Assembly: GCA_050260775.1 (NCBI GenBank)
Contig: JBLNCP010000014.1
Coordinates: forward strand, 11,261-75,260
Length of the DNA: 64,000 nt
Direction: 5' to 3'
Source: CALABS01 sp050260775
GTDB taxonomy: Bacteria > Pseudomonadota > Alphaproteobacteria > Rhodospirillales > Magnetospirillaceae
Below, piece by piece: positions 15,507 to 25,400 of this stretch (positions within the stretch are counted from its first letter, which is position 1; every line of letters starts with the position of its first letter). Below the pieces are notes generated by a model, which saw only the letters and a list, made by a program, of their open reading frames with translations, ran no database searches and was not told the DNA's origin. Made by a program: the position numbers and the translations under genes.

Positions 15507-16291
15507 TCACTCACCGCGTCGCCGGCAGGATCGCGGAACAAGGTGTGTCCGCCGTCGGGGAAATGGCGGATCTCCACACCTCGTCCCATTCGCTGGGCGA
15601 GGATTTCGACGCCACGCCGCGGCACCACCTGGTCGCGGTCTCCGGTGAGGACAAGCACCGGGCGCACCCGCACGGCGGCAGCGTGCTCACGGGTGGCATC
15701 CATCAAACCGACGACCGACTCCCAGAAATGTGCCGAGGGGCTGTCGGCGACGGTCCCCAGCCAGCGCAAGCCGGTCCGGGCGGCGGCGGCAGACGCTGAA
15801 TCGGGCCAGACCGCCGGAGCCGACAGCACCAGCGCGGCCAAGCTCGGCGGGTCGTCACCGGCCAGCACCGAAACCACCAGGCTGGCTCCGAGACTTTCCC
15901 CGACGACCACCAGCGGGACGCCAGGGTGGCGGGCAGCCACGCCGGCGATCATCACCCGCAAGGAGTCAGGCCGGGGCTCGGGATAGTCGAAACTGGCTGC
16001 ATAGGTGGCGATGCCGCGCCGTGCCCAGCGCTCGGCCGGGGGCCCGAACACGGCGGCGGTGCCCTTGAGGCCGTGGACCGCCACCACCACGACGCGGGGC
16101 GCCGCCACCTGCCACGCGACGATCGGCAGCGCCGCGTCGGCGATGGCCACGCTCCGCGCCCCCGCCGCCCTCGCCTGGGTCACCGGTGGAATGGGCGGCA
16201 CGCACGCGGCAATCGAGGCCAGCGCCACGATCACCAAGGCCAAGGCGCGGCAACCGACCACCGTCCACCTCCCCATGCGTCCGACACGCAT
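15413..16291 (-). CDS. Alpha/beta-hydrolase lipoprotein
   Basis: A 292-residue exported hydrolase: charged start, hydrophobic core and lipobox I-A-A-C (Cys30). VVAVHGLKG is the oxyanion strand, GESLG (131-135, Ser133) the nucleophile elbow, TGDRDQVV holds the acid and GGHTLF (His249) completes the triad; it resembles monoacylglycerol lipase/lysophospholipase proteins. The fold ends near residue 271, and the last 20 residues (Ala/Ser/Thr-rich) have no fold signal and are encoded opposite the end of the phosphopantetheinyl transferase. ATG 16276 is an alternative start. Substrate unknown; lying beside the APE operon it could act on lipid-linked esters, but there is no direct evidence. Confidence 0.8.
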   Translation of the reverse strand: MRVGRMGRWTVVGCRALALVIVALASIAACVPPIPPVTQARAAGARSVAIADAALPIVAWQVAAPRVVVVAVHGLKGTAAVFGPPAERWARRGIATYAASFDYPEPRPDSLRVMIAGVAARHPGVPLVVVGESLGASLVVSVLAGDDPPSLAALVLSAPAVWPDSASAAAARTGLRWLGTVADSPSAHFWESVVGLMDATREHAAAVRVRPVLVLTGDRDQVVPRRGVEILAQRMGRGVEIRHFPDGGHTLFRDPAGDAVSDQVADWMLAQAASSAAATTASVAAPRQATAN

Positions 16292-16346
16292 CCGGGCATG
16301 TCGGAACGTCGGAGGGGTAGCGCAACTCTCCTGTCGCCGGCCGGAC

Positions 16347-16742
16347 TCAGCGCTTTAGGATCGGAGCGTTCGCCAGGGCGGTATCGATGTCGCTCTCGAG
16401 GTTGCGGATCCAGAAGTTGTAGTGGGGATGGACCGCCTGCCCGTTGTCCTTGAACCCTTTCGAGGAGGCATGGACGATGCTGTAAGTGTTCTGGTCGAAC
16501 ACGACATCAACTGCCGCAGAGTATTTTGGCTGATCCTGCACGGCGTGCAGTTTCCCCGGCGCCACCGTCTGGAACGCCCAGCCGCGGCTCTGCCCCGCCG
16601 CGACGATCGTCTTTTCGATCTCGGTCAGCGACATGCTACGCGCGGCGGACGGGATGGGATGGTTCACGACGTTGTAGATCGGCTCGTGCCGGCAGGCAGC
16701 CAGCAACAGACCGGTAACGCCGACCAATACCAATCTTCTCAC
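16347..16742 (-). CDS. Small lipoprotein of unknown function
   Basis: A 131-residue protein from GTG 16742, preceded by AGGGGGG at good spacing. MRRLVLVGVTGLLLAAC is a lipoprotein signal with lipobox L-A-A-C (Cys17). The mature part has a helix (SLTEIEKTIVAAGQSRGW) followed by beta strands (AAVDVVFDQNTYSIVHASS) and an aromatic stretch HPHYNFWIRNLESDIDTAL. This architecture is seen in uncharacterised alphaproteobacterial lipoproteins; I cannot name a family. It is divergent from the hybrid kinase and monocistronic in appearance. Confidence 0.75.
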   Translation of the reverse strand: MRRLVLVGVTGLLLAACRHEPIYNVVNHPIPSAARSMSLTEIEKTIVAAGQSRGWAFQTVAPGKLHAVQDQPKYSAAVDVVFDQNTYSIVHASSKGFKDNGQAVHPHYNFWIRNLESDIDTALANAPILKR

Positions 16743-16974
16743 AATGCCCCCCTAAACCTGTGACGGCTTACACACCATCGAGCTTACCCCCCTCATTGGT
16801 GGCACACAATCGCGCAATATGCCCGTATCGAGCCACCGCGGGGCGCTCTCGCCGGTGAGGATGAGGCGGCGTGAGCCAGAATGTCGTCCTATCTTCGTCT
16901 CACCCGCCCTTCCAGTTCCGCACAACTCGGGCTATCTTGCCGTCCCGGGGAAACGGGGAATTGAGCGGCCGGCC

Positions 16975-18732
16975 GTGTCTGTTCTGACGAGATTGGGGGA
17001 ATTCCGCGACCCTGCGCTGGAGGAGTCGTTCTCGTCCTCCACCCAGGGCATTTCCCGCGCCCTTGGGCGCTTCGCCGTCCTGGTGACGTCGCTGACCTCC
17101 GTCAGCTTCGCGGCGTTCGATCTGGAGACGCTGCAGGGCGATCAGCTGACGTTCTTCCTCGGCTGCCGCATCGCCGTTGCCGTCGTCTGCATCGCCACCC
17201 TGGTGGCCATGGCGCGGGCGAGCGATCTCAAGCGCTTCATCCAGGTGACCCACCTCGGCCTCCTCGCGCTGTTCACCGTCAACGCATTGGTGTTCAACCA
17301 TCCCGGCCTGCAGAAGCAGGGACACGCGTTCTTCCCGTTGATTGCCATCAGCCTGTGGCTGATCGTGCCGGGGCGGATGACCAAGGTCGGGGTGGTCTGC
17401 CTGTATGCGTCGGCGATCAGCCTGCTGTTGTGGAGCACGACCGGGCAATATCCACCCGAGCCGATGGACATCGCCGTCAATCTGGTGGTCACCGTGGTCG
17501 CCTTCGCCGTCGGCCTGGCGGTGCGCCAGCAGACGGGACGGATGCGGCGCGAGCACTTCTTCCATCTGCTGCGCGAGCGCGAGGTCAACGAGCAGCTGGC
17601 GGCGGCCAAGGAAGCGGCGGAGGCGGGCATCCGGGCCAAGAGCGAGTTCCTCGCCGTCATCAGCCACGAGATCCGCACTCCGATGAACGGCATCTTGGGG
17701 ATGACCCGGCTGGTGCTCGACGGCCGCCTCGACGACGAGCAGCGGGAGAACGTCGAAGTCGTCCGCCAGTCGGCCGAGGCGCTTCTGTCGCTGCTGGACG
17801 ACATCCTGGACTTCTCCAAGCTGGAAGCCGGGAAGCTGGACATCGAGTCGAGGCCCTTCGACGCCAGGCGGGTGGTCGGCGACGTCATCACCCTCATGCG
17901 CTCGCGGGCCGGGGAGAAAGGGCTGTCCCTGCAGGTCGACACCGATGCGGCCCTTCCGCCGCTTGTGGAGGGCGACTCGGGGCGCCTCAGGCAGGTGCTG
18001 CTCAATCTGGTCGGCAACGCCGTCAAGTTCACCGAAACGGGCGGGGTGACGGTCACCGTGACGGCGGCCGGGGGAATGGCGCGCTTCACCGTCAAGGATA
18101 CCGGCATCGGCATCGCCCCCGAGGCGATGGACAAGTTGTTCAGTGCCTTCACCCAGGCGGACGGATCCATCACCCGGCGCTTCGGCGGCACCGGGCTTGG
18201 CCTCGCCATTTCACGGCGGCTGGTCGAAACCATGGGCGGGGAGATCGGCGTGGACAGCACGCCGGGCCAGGGCTCGACCTTCTGGTTCGAACTGCCCCTG
18301 CCGGAAGCGGCCGCGTCGCCCGCTCCCGCACCCGAGGCCACAATCGGCGATATCCCGCCGCTGCGCATCCTGTTGGCCGAGGACAACCGGGTCAACCAGA
18401 TGGTCGCCGTCAAAATCCTCGGCCGCATGGGCCATCATGTCGAGGTCGCCAACGACGGCCGCGAGGCCGTGGAGGCGGTGACGCGGGATGATTTCGACCT
18501 GGTGCTGATGGACATGTACATGCCGGAATTGGATGGCCTTTCGGCCACCGCCCACATCCGGGCCCTGCCGGGGGCCAAGTCCAAGATCCCCATCGTCGCC
18601 CTGACCGCCAACGCCATGGACGAGGACCGTGAGCGCTGCCTTGGCGCGGGCATGGACGATTACGTCGCCAAGCCGGTGGACCTGCCCAAGCTGATGTCCA
18701 TTCTGGCGCGCCTGTCGGCGGCGAAGGCCTGA
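16975..18732 (+). CDS. Orphan hybrid histidine kinase with receiver
   Basis: A 585-residue protein read from GTG 16975; the frame is open to 16819 but that part has no membrane or domain signal. Order: a membrane sensor of about six helices (residues 25-190), a coiled linker (RREHFFHLLREREVNEQL), HisKA with His231 in ISHEIRTPMNG, HATPase (NLVGNAVKF, DTGIGI, GGTGLGLAI) and a receiver with phospho-acceptor Asp513 in LMDMYMPELDG and Lys in AKPVDL. It autophosphorylates on His and passes the phosphate to its own receiver; an Hpt partner or output regulator is not nearby. Neighbouring genes give no hint of the signal. Confidence 0.88.
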   Translation: MSVLTRLGEFRDPALEESFSSSTQGISRALGRFAVLVTSLTSVSFAAFDLETLQGDQLTFFLGCRIAVAVVCIATLVAMARASDLKRFIQVTHLGLLALFTVNALVFNHPGLQKQGHAFFPLIAISLWLIVPGRMTKVGVVCLYASAISLLLWSTTGQYPPEPMDIAVNLVVTVVAFAVGLAVRQQTGRMRREHFFHLLREREVNEQLAAAKEAAEAGIRAKSEFLAVISHEIRTPMNGILGMTRLVLDGRLDDEQRENVEVVRQSAEALLSLLDDILDFSKLEAGKLDIESRPFDARRVVGDVITLMRSRAGEKGLSLQVDTDAALPPLVEGDSGRLRQVLLNLVGNAVKFTETGGVTVTVTAAGGMARFTVKDTGIGIAPEAMDKLFSAFTQADGSITRRFGGTGLGLAISRRLVETMGGEIGVDSTPGQGSTFWFELPLPEAAASPAPAPEATIGDIPPLRILLAEDNRVNQMVAVKILGRMGHHVEVANDGREAVEAVTRDDFDLVLMDMYMPELDGLSATAHIRALPGAKSKIPIVALTANAMDEDRERCLGAGMDDYVAKPVDLPKLMSILARLSAAKA

Positions 18733-18739
18733 GCCTCCC

Positions 18740-19099
18740 CTACCCCGCCCGTCGCGCGATGATCCTTTGACGGATCTGGGTACGAAACTCCTGGTTCCGG
18801 GCCCTCAACGCCTGACGCTCGCCGCGGGGCTTTTCCAGGACGGCGCGCCGGTGCGCGGCCTCCGCCTGCTCGCAGGCACGGTAGGCCGACGGGGTGGAGG
18901 CGGCGCCGATGCACGCTTGCGCCTCCTGCAGGACCTGGATGCGGCCTTGATGGCTTTCGGCCTCGATGGCCTTGGCGGCTTCGAAGGCCTCCTGCCGATG
19001 CTGTCGGATTTCCGCCCGCGTCGACCCGTCTGCCGCATCGGCGGCATTTGCCGCAGCCGCTGCAAACAGGGCGACACCGAGAGTGGACGCGAGCTTCAT
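18740..19099 (-). CDS. Periplasmic helical protein of unknown function
   Basis: A 119-residue protein from ATG 19099 with AGGAAC upstream. Residues 1-21 are a signal peptide (MKLASTLGVALFAAAAANA). The mature chain is almost all charged helix (REIRQHRQEAFEAAKAIEA pattern), with two Cys (QACIG, RACEQ) about 15 residues apart that could form a disulphide. It resembles small periplasmic helical proteins of the CpxP/Spy style in composition but lacks their LTxxQ motif. It converges with the hybrid kinase, ending 7 nt from its stop. Confidence 0.75.
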   Translation of the reverse strand: MKLASTLGVALFAAAAANAADAADGSTRAEIRQHRQEAFEAAKAIEAESHQGRIQVLQEAQACIGAASTPSAYRACEQAEAAHRRAVLEKPRGERQALRARNQEFRTQIRQRIIARRAG

Positions 19100-19208
19100 G
19101 GCACGTTCCTGGGGCAGGCCGCACATGCATCCGATGTTGGCATGCAAGGGTCGCCCGTCACCTCCTCCGATGGAGGCCCGCCATCCCTCCGACCGAAATC
19201 CACCCTAC

Positions 19209-19226
19209 CTCGTCCACACGGACGAG
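19209..19226. other. Perfect 7-bp hairpin in 5' region of the chemoreceptor
   Basis: CTCGTCC and GGACGAG flank a 4-nt loop. It lies 100 bp before the chemoreceptor start and 110 bp before the divergent helical protein. No T-run follows on either strand, so it is not an obvious terminator; it could be an operator or a leader hairpin. Confidence 0.35.
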
Positions 19227-19326
19227 AGCTCGTTCGTGAGGACGGGCGCTAATATTCCCCCGGTCAATAGAGCACCGTCGTGCACTGCCGTAAGGTCGGC
19301 GCAAGGTTTAGGACCAGGAGGGTGGG

Positions 19327-21006
19327 ATGCTGACCAAGTTGAAGATTGGGCCGCGGCTGGCGGTCCTGGTGGCCGCGATGGCCTTGCTGGTGCTGGTGGT
19401 GGCGACGATCGGTTTCCTGACGGCCCGCAGCATCAACGCCTCGCTGAAGACCGTGTACGAGGATCGCACCGTCGCCGCGCTGCAATTGGCGACCGTGCGT
19501 GACCAGCTGCACCAGCTCAGGCTGTCGATGGTCTCGGCGGTGACCCACGAGGATTTGACCAAGGCCCAGGAGATCGTCGCGCGCATCCCCGCCTTCGAGG
19601 CCAAGATGGACAAGGTGTGGGCAGAATACATGGCCACCTACCTCACCCCCGAGGAAAAGCAGCTGGCCGATCGGTTCGTCGGCGCCATCACGGAATTCAA
19701 GCAGGCGCGCAGCAAGACGCTGCAACTGCTGGCCGAGGACCGCGCCGCGGCGCTGACCAACATGCGCGCCAACGCCGGCGGCAAGTTCCAGACCGCCCTG
19801 TCGGCGATCGACGAATTGCTGACGCTGCAGGAGCGCGTGGCGCGGGACGAATATTTGAACTCGGTCTCGTACTACGACACCGCCATGTGGACGAACCTCG
19901 GGCTGATCGCGGCCGGCTTGGCGGCGGCAGGCTGGCTCGCCCAGGCCATCGTGCGCTCCATCACCGGCTCGGTCGGACCGATCGTCTCCACCATGATGCA
20001 CATGGCGGACGGCGACCTGGCGGCCCGGGTTCCCGGCGGCGAGCGCAAGGACGAGGTCGGCGACATCGCCCGGGCGCTGACCGTGTTCCAGCAGAAACTG
20101 GTGGCCGCCCGCGAGGCGGAGCGCGCCCAGGCCGCCGAGCGCGAAGCCCGCGAGAAGCGGGCCCGCATGATCGAGGAGCTCACCGCCCAGTTCGATCGCC
20201 AGGTCAAGCAGACCGTGGGCGGGGTCGCCGGGGCCGCCGCCGAATTGCGCGGCGCCGCCGGCACCATGTCGGCGGTGGCCACCCAGACCTCGGCCCAGGC
20301 CACCCAGGTGGCGGCCGCGGTCGGCCAGGCGTCCATGAACGTCCAGACCGTCGCCTCGGCGGCTGCCGAGCTGTCGACCTCGGTCCAGGAGATCGGCCGG
20401 CAGGTGGAGACCTCCTCCGACGTCGCCCGGCAGGCGGTGTCCATGGCACGACGCTCGGACGAACTGGTGCGCGGTCTGGCGGAATCGGTCGGCCACATCG
20501 ACCAGGTGGTCGGCCTCATCACCGACATCGCCAGCCAAACCAACCTGCTGGCCCTCAACGCCACCATCGAGGCCGCCCGGGCCGGCGACGCCGGCAAGGG
20601 CTTCGCAGTGGTGGCCGGCGAGGTCAAGAATCTCGCCAACCAGACCGGCCGCGCCACCGAGGAGATCGCCGCCCAGATCGCCGCCGTGCGCGGCGCCACC
20701 GACGAGGCGGTCGGCGCGATCCGCGACATCAGCGCCATCATCGACAGGATCGGCGAGGTGTCCTCCACCATCGCCGCCGCCGTCGAGGAGCAGAACGCCG
20801 CCACCGGCGAGATCGCCCGCTCGGCCGAGCAGGCCGCCCAGGGGACGCAGGAAGTCTCCGACAACATCGGCGGCATGAGCGACGGCGCCGGCGAGACCGG
20901 ACGGGTTTCCTCGGTTGTCGCCGGACAGGCCGACGAAATGAGCCGGCAGGCGGAAACGCTGCGCCACCTGATCGACGACTTCCTCACCCAGGTGCGTGCC
21001 GCCTGA
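19327..21006 (+). CDS. Methyl-accepting chemotaxis protein (4HB sensor)
   Basis: A 559-residue chemoreceptor. ATG 19327 follows AGGAGG. Helix 1 at about 12-33, a periplasmic four-helix-bundle sensor (about 35-188, type 4HB_MCP), helix 2 at about 189-208, HAMP (210-262), then the cytoplasmic signalling coiled coil with hairpin tip TDIASQTNLLALNATIEAAR and AGDAGKGFAVVAGEVKNLA. It signals to CheA/CheW at the membrane; the ligand cannot be read from sequence. It stands alone, with its own strong terminator downstream, and no che genes are in the window. Confidence 0.92.
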   Translation: MLTKLKIGPRLAVLVAAMALLVLVVATIGFLTARSINASLKTVYEDRTVAALQLATVRDQLHQLRLSMVSAVTHEDLTKAQEIVARIPAFEAKMDKVWAEYMATYLTPEEKQLADRFVGAITEFKQARSKTLQLLAEDRAAALTNMRANAGGKFQTALSAIDELLTLQERVARDEYLNSVSYYDTAMWTNLGLIAAGLAAAGWLAQAIVRSITGSVGPIVSTMMHMADGDLAARVPGGERKDEVGDIARALTVFQQKLVAAREAERAQAAEREAREKRARMIEELTAQFDRQVKQTVGGVAGAAAELRGAAGTMSAVATQTSAQATQVAAAVGQASMNVQTVASAAAELSTSVQEIGRQVETSSDVARQAVSMARRSDELVRGLAESVGHIDQVVGLITDIASQTNLLALNATIEAARAGDAGKGFAVVAGEVKNLANQTGRATEEIAAQIAAVRGATDEAVGAIRDISAIIDRIGEVSSTIAAAVEEQNAATGEIARSAEQAAQGTQEVSDNIGGMSDGAGETGRVSSVVAGQADEMSRQAETLRHLIDDFLTQVRAA

Positions 21007-21036
21007 CCTTTCCTCCCGTTGATCCTCCCCGCACCT

Positions 21037-21068
21037 GCGGCAGGTCCCCCGACCTGCCGCTTTTTTTT
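21037..21068 (+). terminator. Rho-independent terminator of the chemoreceptor gene
   Basis: A perfect 10-bp stem GCGGCAGGTC (21037-21046) / GACCTGCCGC (21051-21060), a CCCC loop and eight T residues (21061-21068), 31 nt after the stop codon. Confidence 0.95.
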
Positions 21069-21113
21069 GGAGAGTGCCCCCTCCCCCAGCAAGGCTGCGG
21101 GGGCTTGCACACC

Positions 21114-21815
21114 TCAGACCGAGGAACTGGTGTCGTGCTTGGGGCGGTCGTCGCGCAGCATCTCGCCCTTGGCGAGGAAATAGGTCATCTCGGCGATGTT
21201 GGTGGCGTGGTCGCCGCAGCGCTCGATGTTCTTGGCGATGAACAGCAGATGGCTGCAGGGGGTGATGGTGCGCGGGTCCTCCATCATGTAGGTGAGGATC
21301 TCCCGGAACAGGCTCGAATAGAGGTCGTCGACCTCCTGGTCGCTGCTCCACACCTCCATGGCGACCTCGGGATCGCGGGCAAGATAGGCGTCGAGCACCT
21401 TCTTGATGCGCTCGAGCACCATCAGGCCCATGCGGATGGTCGCCCGCACCGGCTGCACCATCGGCGACTGGTTGATGACCAGGCTGCGCTTGGCGATGTT
21501 GGCGGCCAGGTCGGCGATGCGTTCCAGTTCGGCCGAGATCTTGAGGGCGGTGAGCACCGTCCGCAGGTCGTCGGCGACGGGGGCCCGCAGCGCCAGGACG
21601 CGGATGGCCTGTTCGCTGACCTGCTGGTCGAGGGCATCCACCTGGGTGTCGGCGGCGACCACCCCTTCCGCCGCCTCGCCGTCCCGGCTGCCCAGGGCGT
21701 CGAGCGCGCCGCGCAGCTGCGCCTCCGCCTGTCCGCCGATGCGGGCAATGGTCGCCGTCAGCTTGCCCAATGCGACGTCATAACTCTTGACGATGTGGTC
21801 GCCCCCGAGGGACAT
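21114..21815 (-). CDS. phoU: Phosphate signalling protein PhoU (distal copy)
   Basis: A 233-residue PhoU: two three-helix repeats, each with the acidic metal-cluster signature, seen as LKISAELERIADLAANIAKR in the first and AKNIERCGDHATNIAEM in the second. PhoU links the PstSCAB transporter to the PhoR kinase and holds phosphate signalling off under plenty. ATG 21815 has GGAGGAAG upstream and lies 11 nt after the phoR stop. This is the last gene of the locus and the second phoU in it; the two copies are clearly paralogous but diverged outside the metal motifs. Confidence 0.92.
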   Translation of the reverse strand: MSLGGDHIVKSYDVALGKLTATIARIGGQAEAQLRGALDALGSRDGEAAEGVVAADTQVDALDQQVSEQAIRVLALRAPVADDLRTVLTALKISAELERIADLAANIAKRSLVINQSPMVQPVRATIRMGLMVLERIKKVLDAYLARDPEVAMEVWSSDQEVDDLYSSLFREILTYMMEDPRTITPCSHLLFIAKNIERCGDHATNIAEMTYFLAKGEMLRDDRPKHDTSSSV

Positions 21816-21826
21816 GGCTTCCTCCG

Positions 21827-23191
21827 CTACTCGGCGTATGTCGGGATATGGATGGTGAAGACGCTGCCTTGGCCGGGAACGCTGTCGATCAGCAGGCTGC
21901 CGCGGTGGCGATTGACGATGTGCTTGACGATGGCAAGGCCGAGGCCGGTCCCGCCCAGTTCGCGCGAGCGCGCCGTGTCGCAGCGGAAGAAGCGTTCGGT
22001 CAGGCGCGGCAGGTGTTCGCGGGCGATGCCGTCGCCGAAATCCCGCACCGCCACCGCGACCATCGGCCCCGAGCGGGTTTCCTCGGGGGACAGGGTGATC
22101 TCCACGGGAGTGCCGGCGCGGCCGTATTTCAGCGCGTTGTCGATCAGGTTCTGCATGACCTGCGTCAGTTGGTCGGCCTGGCCGCGGGCCAGTGGCAGGC
22201 CGGCAGGGGCGCGCACATCGAGCGACATCTGTCGCTGCGCCGCCTGCGGCGCCACGCCCTCGACCACCGACAGCACCACGGCCTTGAGGTCGACGGGGTC
22301 CTTGGGCGGGCTGTGCTCGTCGAACTCGATGCGCGACAACGACAGCAGATCCTCGATGAGACGCCCCATCCGCACCGCCATCTGATGCATGATCGGCAGG
22401 AACTGCTCGCGGGCGGCGGCATCGTCGCGCGCCGGGCCGGCCAGCGTCTCGATGAAGCCCTGCAGGCTGGCGAGGGGGGTCCGCAGTTCGTGGCTGGCGT
22501 TGGCGACGAATTCCGCCCGCATCCGCTCGGTGCGCCGGACCGCCGACACGTCATGGAGCGACAGCACCAGCCGCGCCCCGCCCACGCCCGGCAGCGACAG
22601 CCGATTGACGCGGGCGACGAACGCCTGGTCGGCGGGATAGGGCATGACGAATTCCGCGTGCTCGGTCTGGGCGCCGCCCAGCACATGGTCGACCGCATCG
22701 AGGACCGGCGGAATGCGGAGCACGCCGGCCAGATCGAGCCCAACCGGGTCGCGCCCGAGCAGGCTGCGGGCGGCGATGTTGCTGGCGACCACGGTCCGGC
22801 CGCCGTCCACCAGCAGCAGCGGGTCGGGAAGGCTGTCGAGGCTGGCCTGGCCCGACGCCGCCAGGGCGGCATGGCCGCGGCTCTCCTCCGTCAAGGCGTC
22901 ATGCATTCCGGCGATGGTCGCGACCATCTCGCGGCCGAACCCGGTCCTAAGCGAGGGGATGGCGGCCTCGGAGCGGGCGGCCAGGCGGCGGACGTATCCC
23001 GCCAGCTCGCGGATGTCGAACAGCCAGTTGCGAAGCATCAGCCAGGTCGCGGCAAAGCCGGCCAGCGCGACCGCCACGGCCCAGCCCCAGGGCAGAGCCC
23101 CCCAGGCGACCGCGGCGGCCGCGATGGCCACCGACGGGGTCGCCAGCGCGGCCACGGCCAGGGCATCGGGAGGGATCAGGCGCCTCGTCAT
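21827..23191 (-). CDS. phoR: Phosphate regulon sensor kinase PhoR
   Basis: A 454-residue membrane kinase: two helices (about 9-31 and 34-54) with almost no periplasmic loop, a PAS domain (about 115-220; SLPDPLLLVDGGRTVVASN), HisKA with His234 (ANASHELRTPLASL), and HATPase motifs NLIDNALKYG, DFGDGI and GGTGLGLAI. The absence of a periplasmic sensor is typical of PhoR, which reads phosphate through PhoU and the transporter. ATG 23191 follows the phoB stop by 2 nt. The frame is open upstream into phoB but without coding signal. Confidence 0.92.
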   Translation of the reverse strand: MTRRLIPPDALAVAALATPSVAIAAAAVAWGALPWGWAVAVALAGFAATWLMLRNWLFDIRELAGYVRRLAARSEAAIPSLRTGFGREMVATIAGMHDALTEESRGHAALAASGQASLDSLPDPLLLVDGGRTVVASNIAARSLLGRDPVGLDLAGVLRIPPVLDAVDHVLGGAQTEHAEFVMPYPADQAFVARVNRLSLPGVGGARLVLSLHDVSAVRRTERMRAEFVANASHELRTPLASLQGFIETLAGPARDDAAAREQFLPIMHQMAVRMGRLIEDLLSLSRIEFDEHSPPKDPVDLKAVVLSVVEGVAPQAAQRQMSLDVRAPAGLPLARGQADQLTQVMQNLIDNALKYGRAGTPVEITLSPEETRSGPMVAVAVRDFGDGIAREHLPRLTERFFRCDTARSRELGGTGLGLAIVKHIVNRHRGSLLIDSVPGQGSVFTIHIPTYAE

Positions 23192-23193
23192 CG

Positions 23194-23898
23194 TCAGCCC
23201 GCCTCTTGCAAGCCGTAGCCGCCGCCGCGGACGGTGCGGATCAGGTCGGGAAGATCGTCTCCGTTCAGGGCCTGGCGCAGGCGCCGCACGTGCACGTCGA
23301 CGGTACGCGGCTCCACATGGATGTCGGCCCCCCACACCGCCGCCAGCAGGTCCTCGCGGGAGAACACGCGCTCGGGAGCCTGCACCAGCACCTGCAGCAG
23401 GCGGAATTCCGTCGGCCCGAGATGGACCGCCCTGCCCGCCCGCGTGACCCGCCGCCCCGCCAGATCCACCGAGAGATCGGCAAAGGCCAAGGATCCCTTC
23501 TGCGCCACCGGCGGGGCCCGGCGCAACAGGGCGCGCACGCGCGCCAGCAGTTCGGGCAGCGAGAACGGCTTGGTCAGGTAGTCGTCGGCGCCGACGTTAA
23601 GGCCGCGGACCTTGTCCGCCTCCTCGGCCCGCGCCGTCAGCATCAGGACGGGAAGGTCGCGGCTGACCGGCCGGCGCCGGATTTCCCGACAGACGGCGAT
23701 GCCGTCCATGCCGGGAAGCATCCAGTCGAGGATGACCAGGTCGGGGGCCAGCTTGGCGACCAGTTCCGCCCCCTCGGTTCCGTCCGCGCTCACCGCCGTC
23801 CGGTATCCGGCGGCGGCGAGATTGTACTGGAGCAGGGTGACCAGTGCCTGCTCGTCCTCGACGATCAGGATCAGCGGCTTGTTCACGGTGTCGGTCAT
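23194..23898 (-). CDS. phoB: Phosphate regulon response regulator PhoB
   Basis: A 234-residue OmpR-family regulator: receiver with Asp58 (LVILDWMLPGMDG) and Lys in LTKPFSLPEL, followed by a winged helix (about 135-230) containing GPTEFRLLQVLVQAP and the recognition helix RTVDVHVRRLRQAL. Phosphorylated by PhoR, it binds Pho boxes and activates pst and other genes. ATG 23898 overlaps the stop of the upstream phoU copy by 4 nt, so the two are translationally coupled. Confidence 0.93.
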   Translation of the reverse strand: MTDTVNKPLILIVEDEQALVTLLQYNLAAAGYRTAVSADGTEGAELVAKLAPDLVILDWMLPGMDGIAVCREIRRRPVSRDLPVLMLTARAEEADKVRGLNVGADDYLTKPFSLPELLARVRALLRRAPPVAQKGSLAFADLSVDLAGRRVTRAGRAVHLGPTEFRLLQVLVQAPERVFSREDLLAAVWGADIHVEPRTVDVHVRRLRQALNGDDLPDLIRTVRGGGYGLQEAG

Positions 23899-24593
23899 GC
23901 TCCGTCCCCCACCCCCTCGTGGCCCTTCGGCCGGCGTTCGGTCAAGGGCCGCCCCTTGACCAGGAAATGCAGCGATTCGGCGATGTTGGTGGCATGGTCA
24001 CCGATGCGCTCGATATTTTTCGCAATGAACAGCAGGTGCGTACAGGCGGTGATCGTGCGGGCATCCGAGGTCATGGTGGCGACAAGCTGCTGGACGAGCG
24101 CAGTGTACTGGTCGTCGACCTCGGCGTCCCGGCTCCACGCCGCCACCGCCAGATCGACGTCGAGGGCGGCGAACGCATCCAACACCGACTTCAGCAGGTC
24201 GGCGACCAGGCTGCCGACCTGCAGCACCGCCGGCAGCACGGGAACGGGCGGCATGCCGGCCAGGATCAGCGAGCGCTTGGCGATGTTGGCGGCGTAGTCG
24301 CCGATGCGTTCGAGCGACGACGCCATCTTGAGCGCGCTGACAATCAGACGCAGGTCCGAGGCCATCGGCTGGCGCAACGCCAGCAGGCGCACGGTGACGT
24401 GCTGCACCTCGAATTCCAGGGTGTCGATGGCCGCGTCGCCGGCGATCACCCGCGCGGCGAGATCGGCATCGCCGCGGGCGAGGGAATCCAGGGCGTGGGC
24501 CAGTTGAGCCTCGGCCAGCGCCCCCATCCTCCGGACCATGCCGCTGAGCTGGTTGAGCTCGTCGTCGTAGGATTTGACCGTGTGTTCCGTCAT
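23895..24593 (-). CDS. phoU: Phosphate signalling protein PhoU (proximal copy)
   Basis: A 232-residue PhoU located in the classical place, 10 nt after pstB. The metal motifs are LKMASSLERIGDYAANIAKR and AKNIERIGDHATNIAES. Compared with the distal copy it is closer to canonical PhoU in the second repeat. It ends with a charged tail rich in Arg, Lys and Gly. It overlaps phoB by 4 nt. Function as for the distal copy; which one talks to the transporter and which to PhoR is not visible from sequence. Confidence 0.92.
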   Translation of the reverse strand: MTEHTVKSYDDELNQLSGMVRRMGALAEAQLAHALDSLARGDADLAARVIAGDAAIDTLEFEVQHVTVRLLALRQPMASDLRLIVSALKMASSLERIGDYAANIAKRSLILAGMPPVPVLPAVLQVGSLVADLLKSVLDAFAALDVDLAVAAWSRDAEVDDQYTALVQQLVATMTSDARTITACTHLLFIAKNIERIGDHATNIAESLHFLVKGRPLTERRPKGHEGVGDGA

Positions 24594-24603
24594 GGGATCC
24601 GCC

Positions 24604-25389
<786 letters not shown>

Positions 25390-25400
25390 CGGAGGTCCTT

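Noticed and set aside
21076..21105. GC-rich inverted repeat just after the distal phoU stop as a terminator for the pho operon
   Set aside because: Stem is interrupted and no T-run follows on the minus strand.
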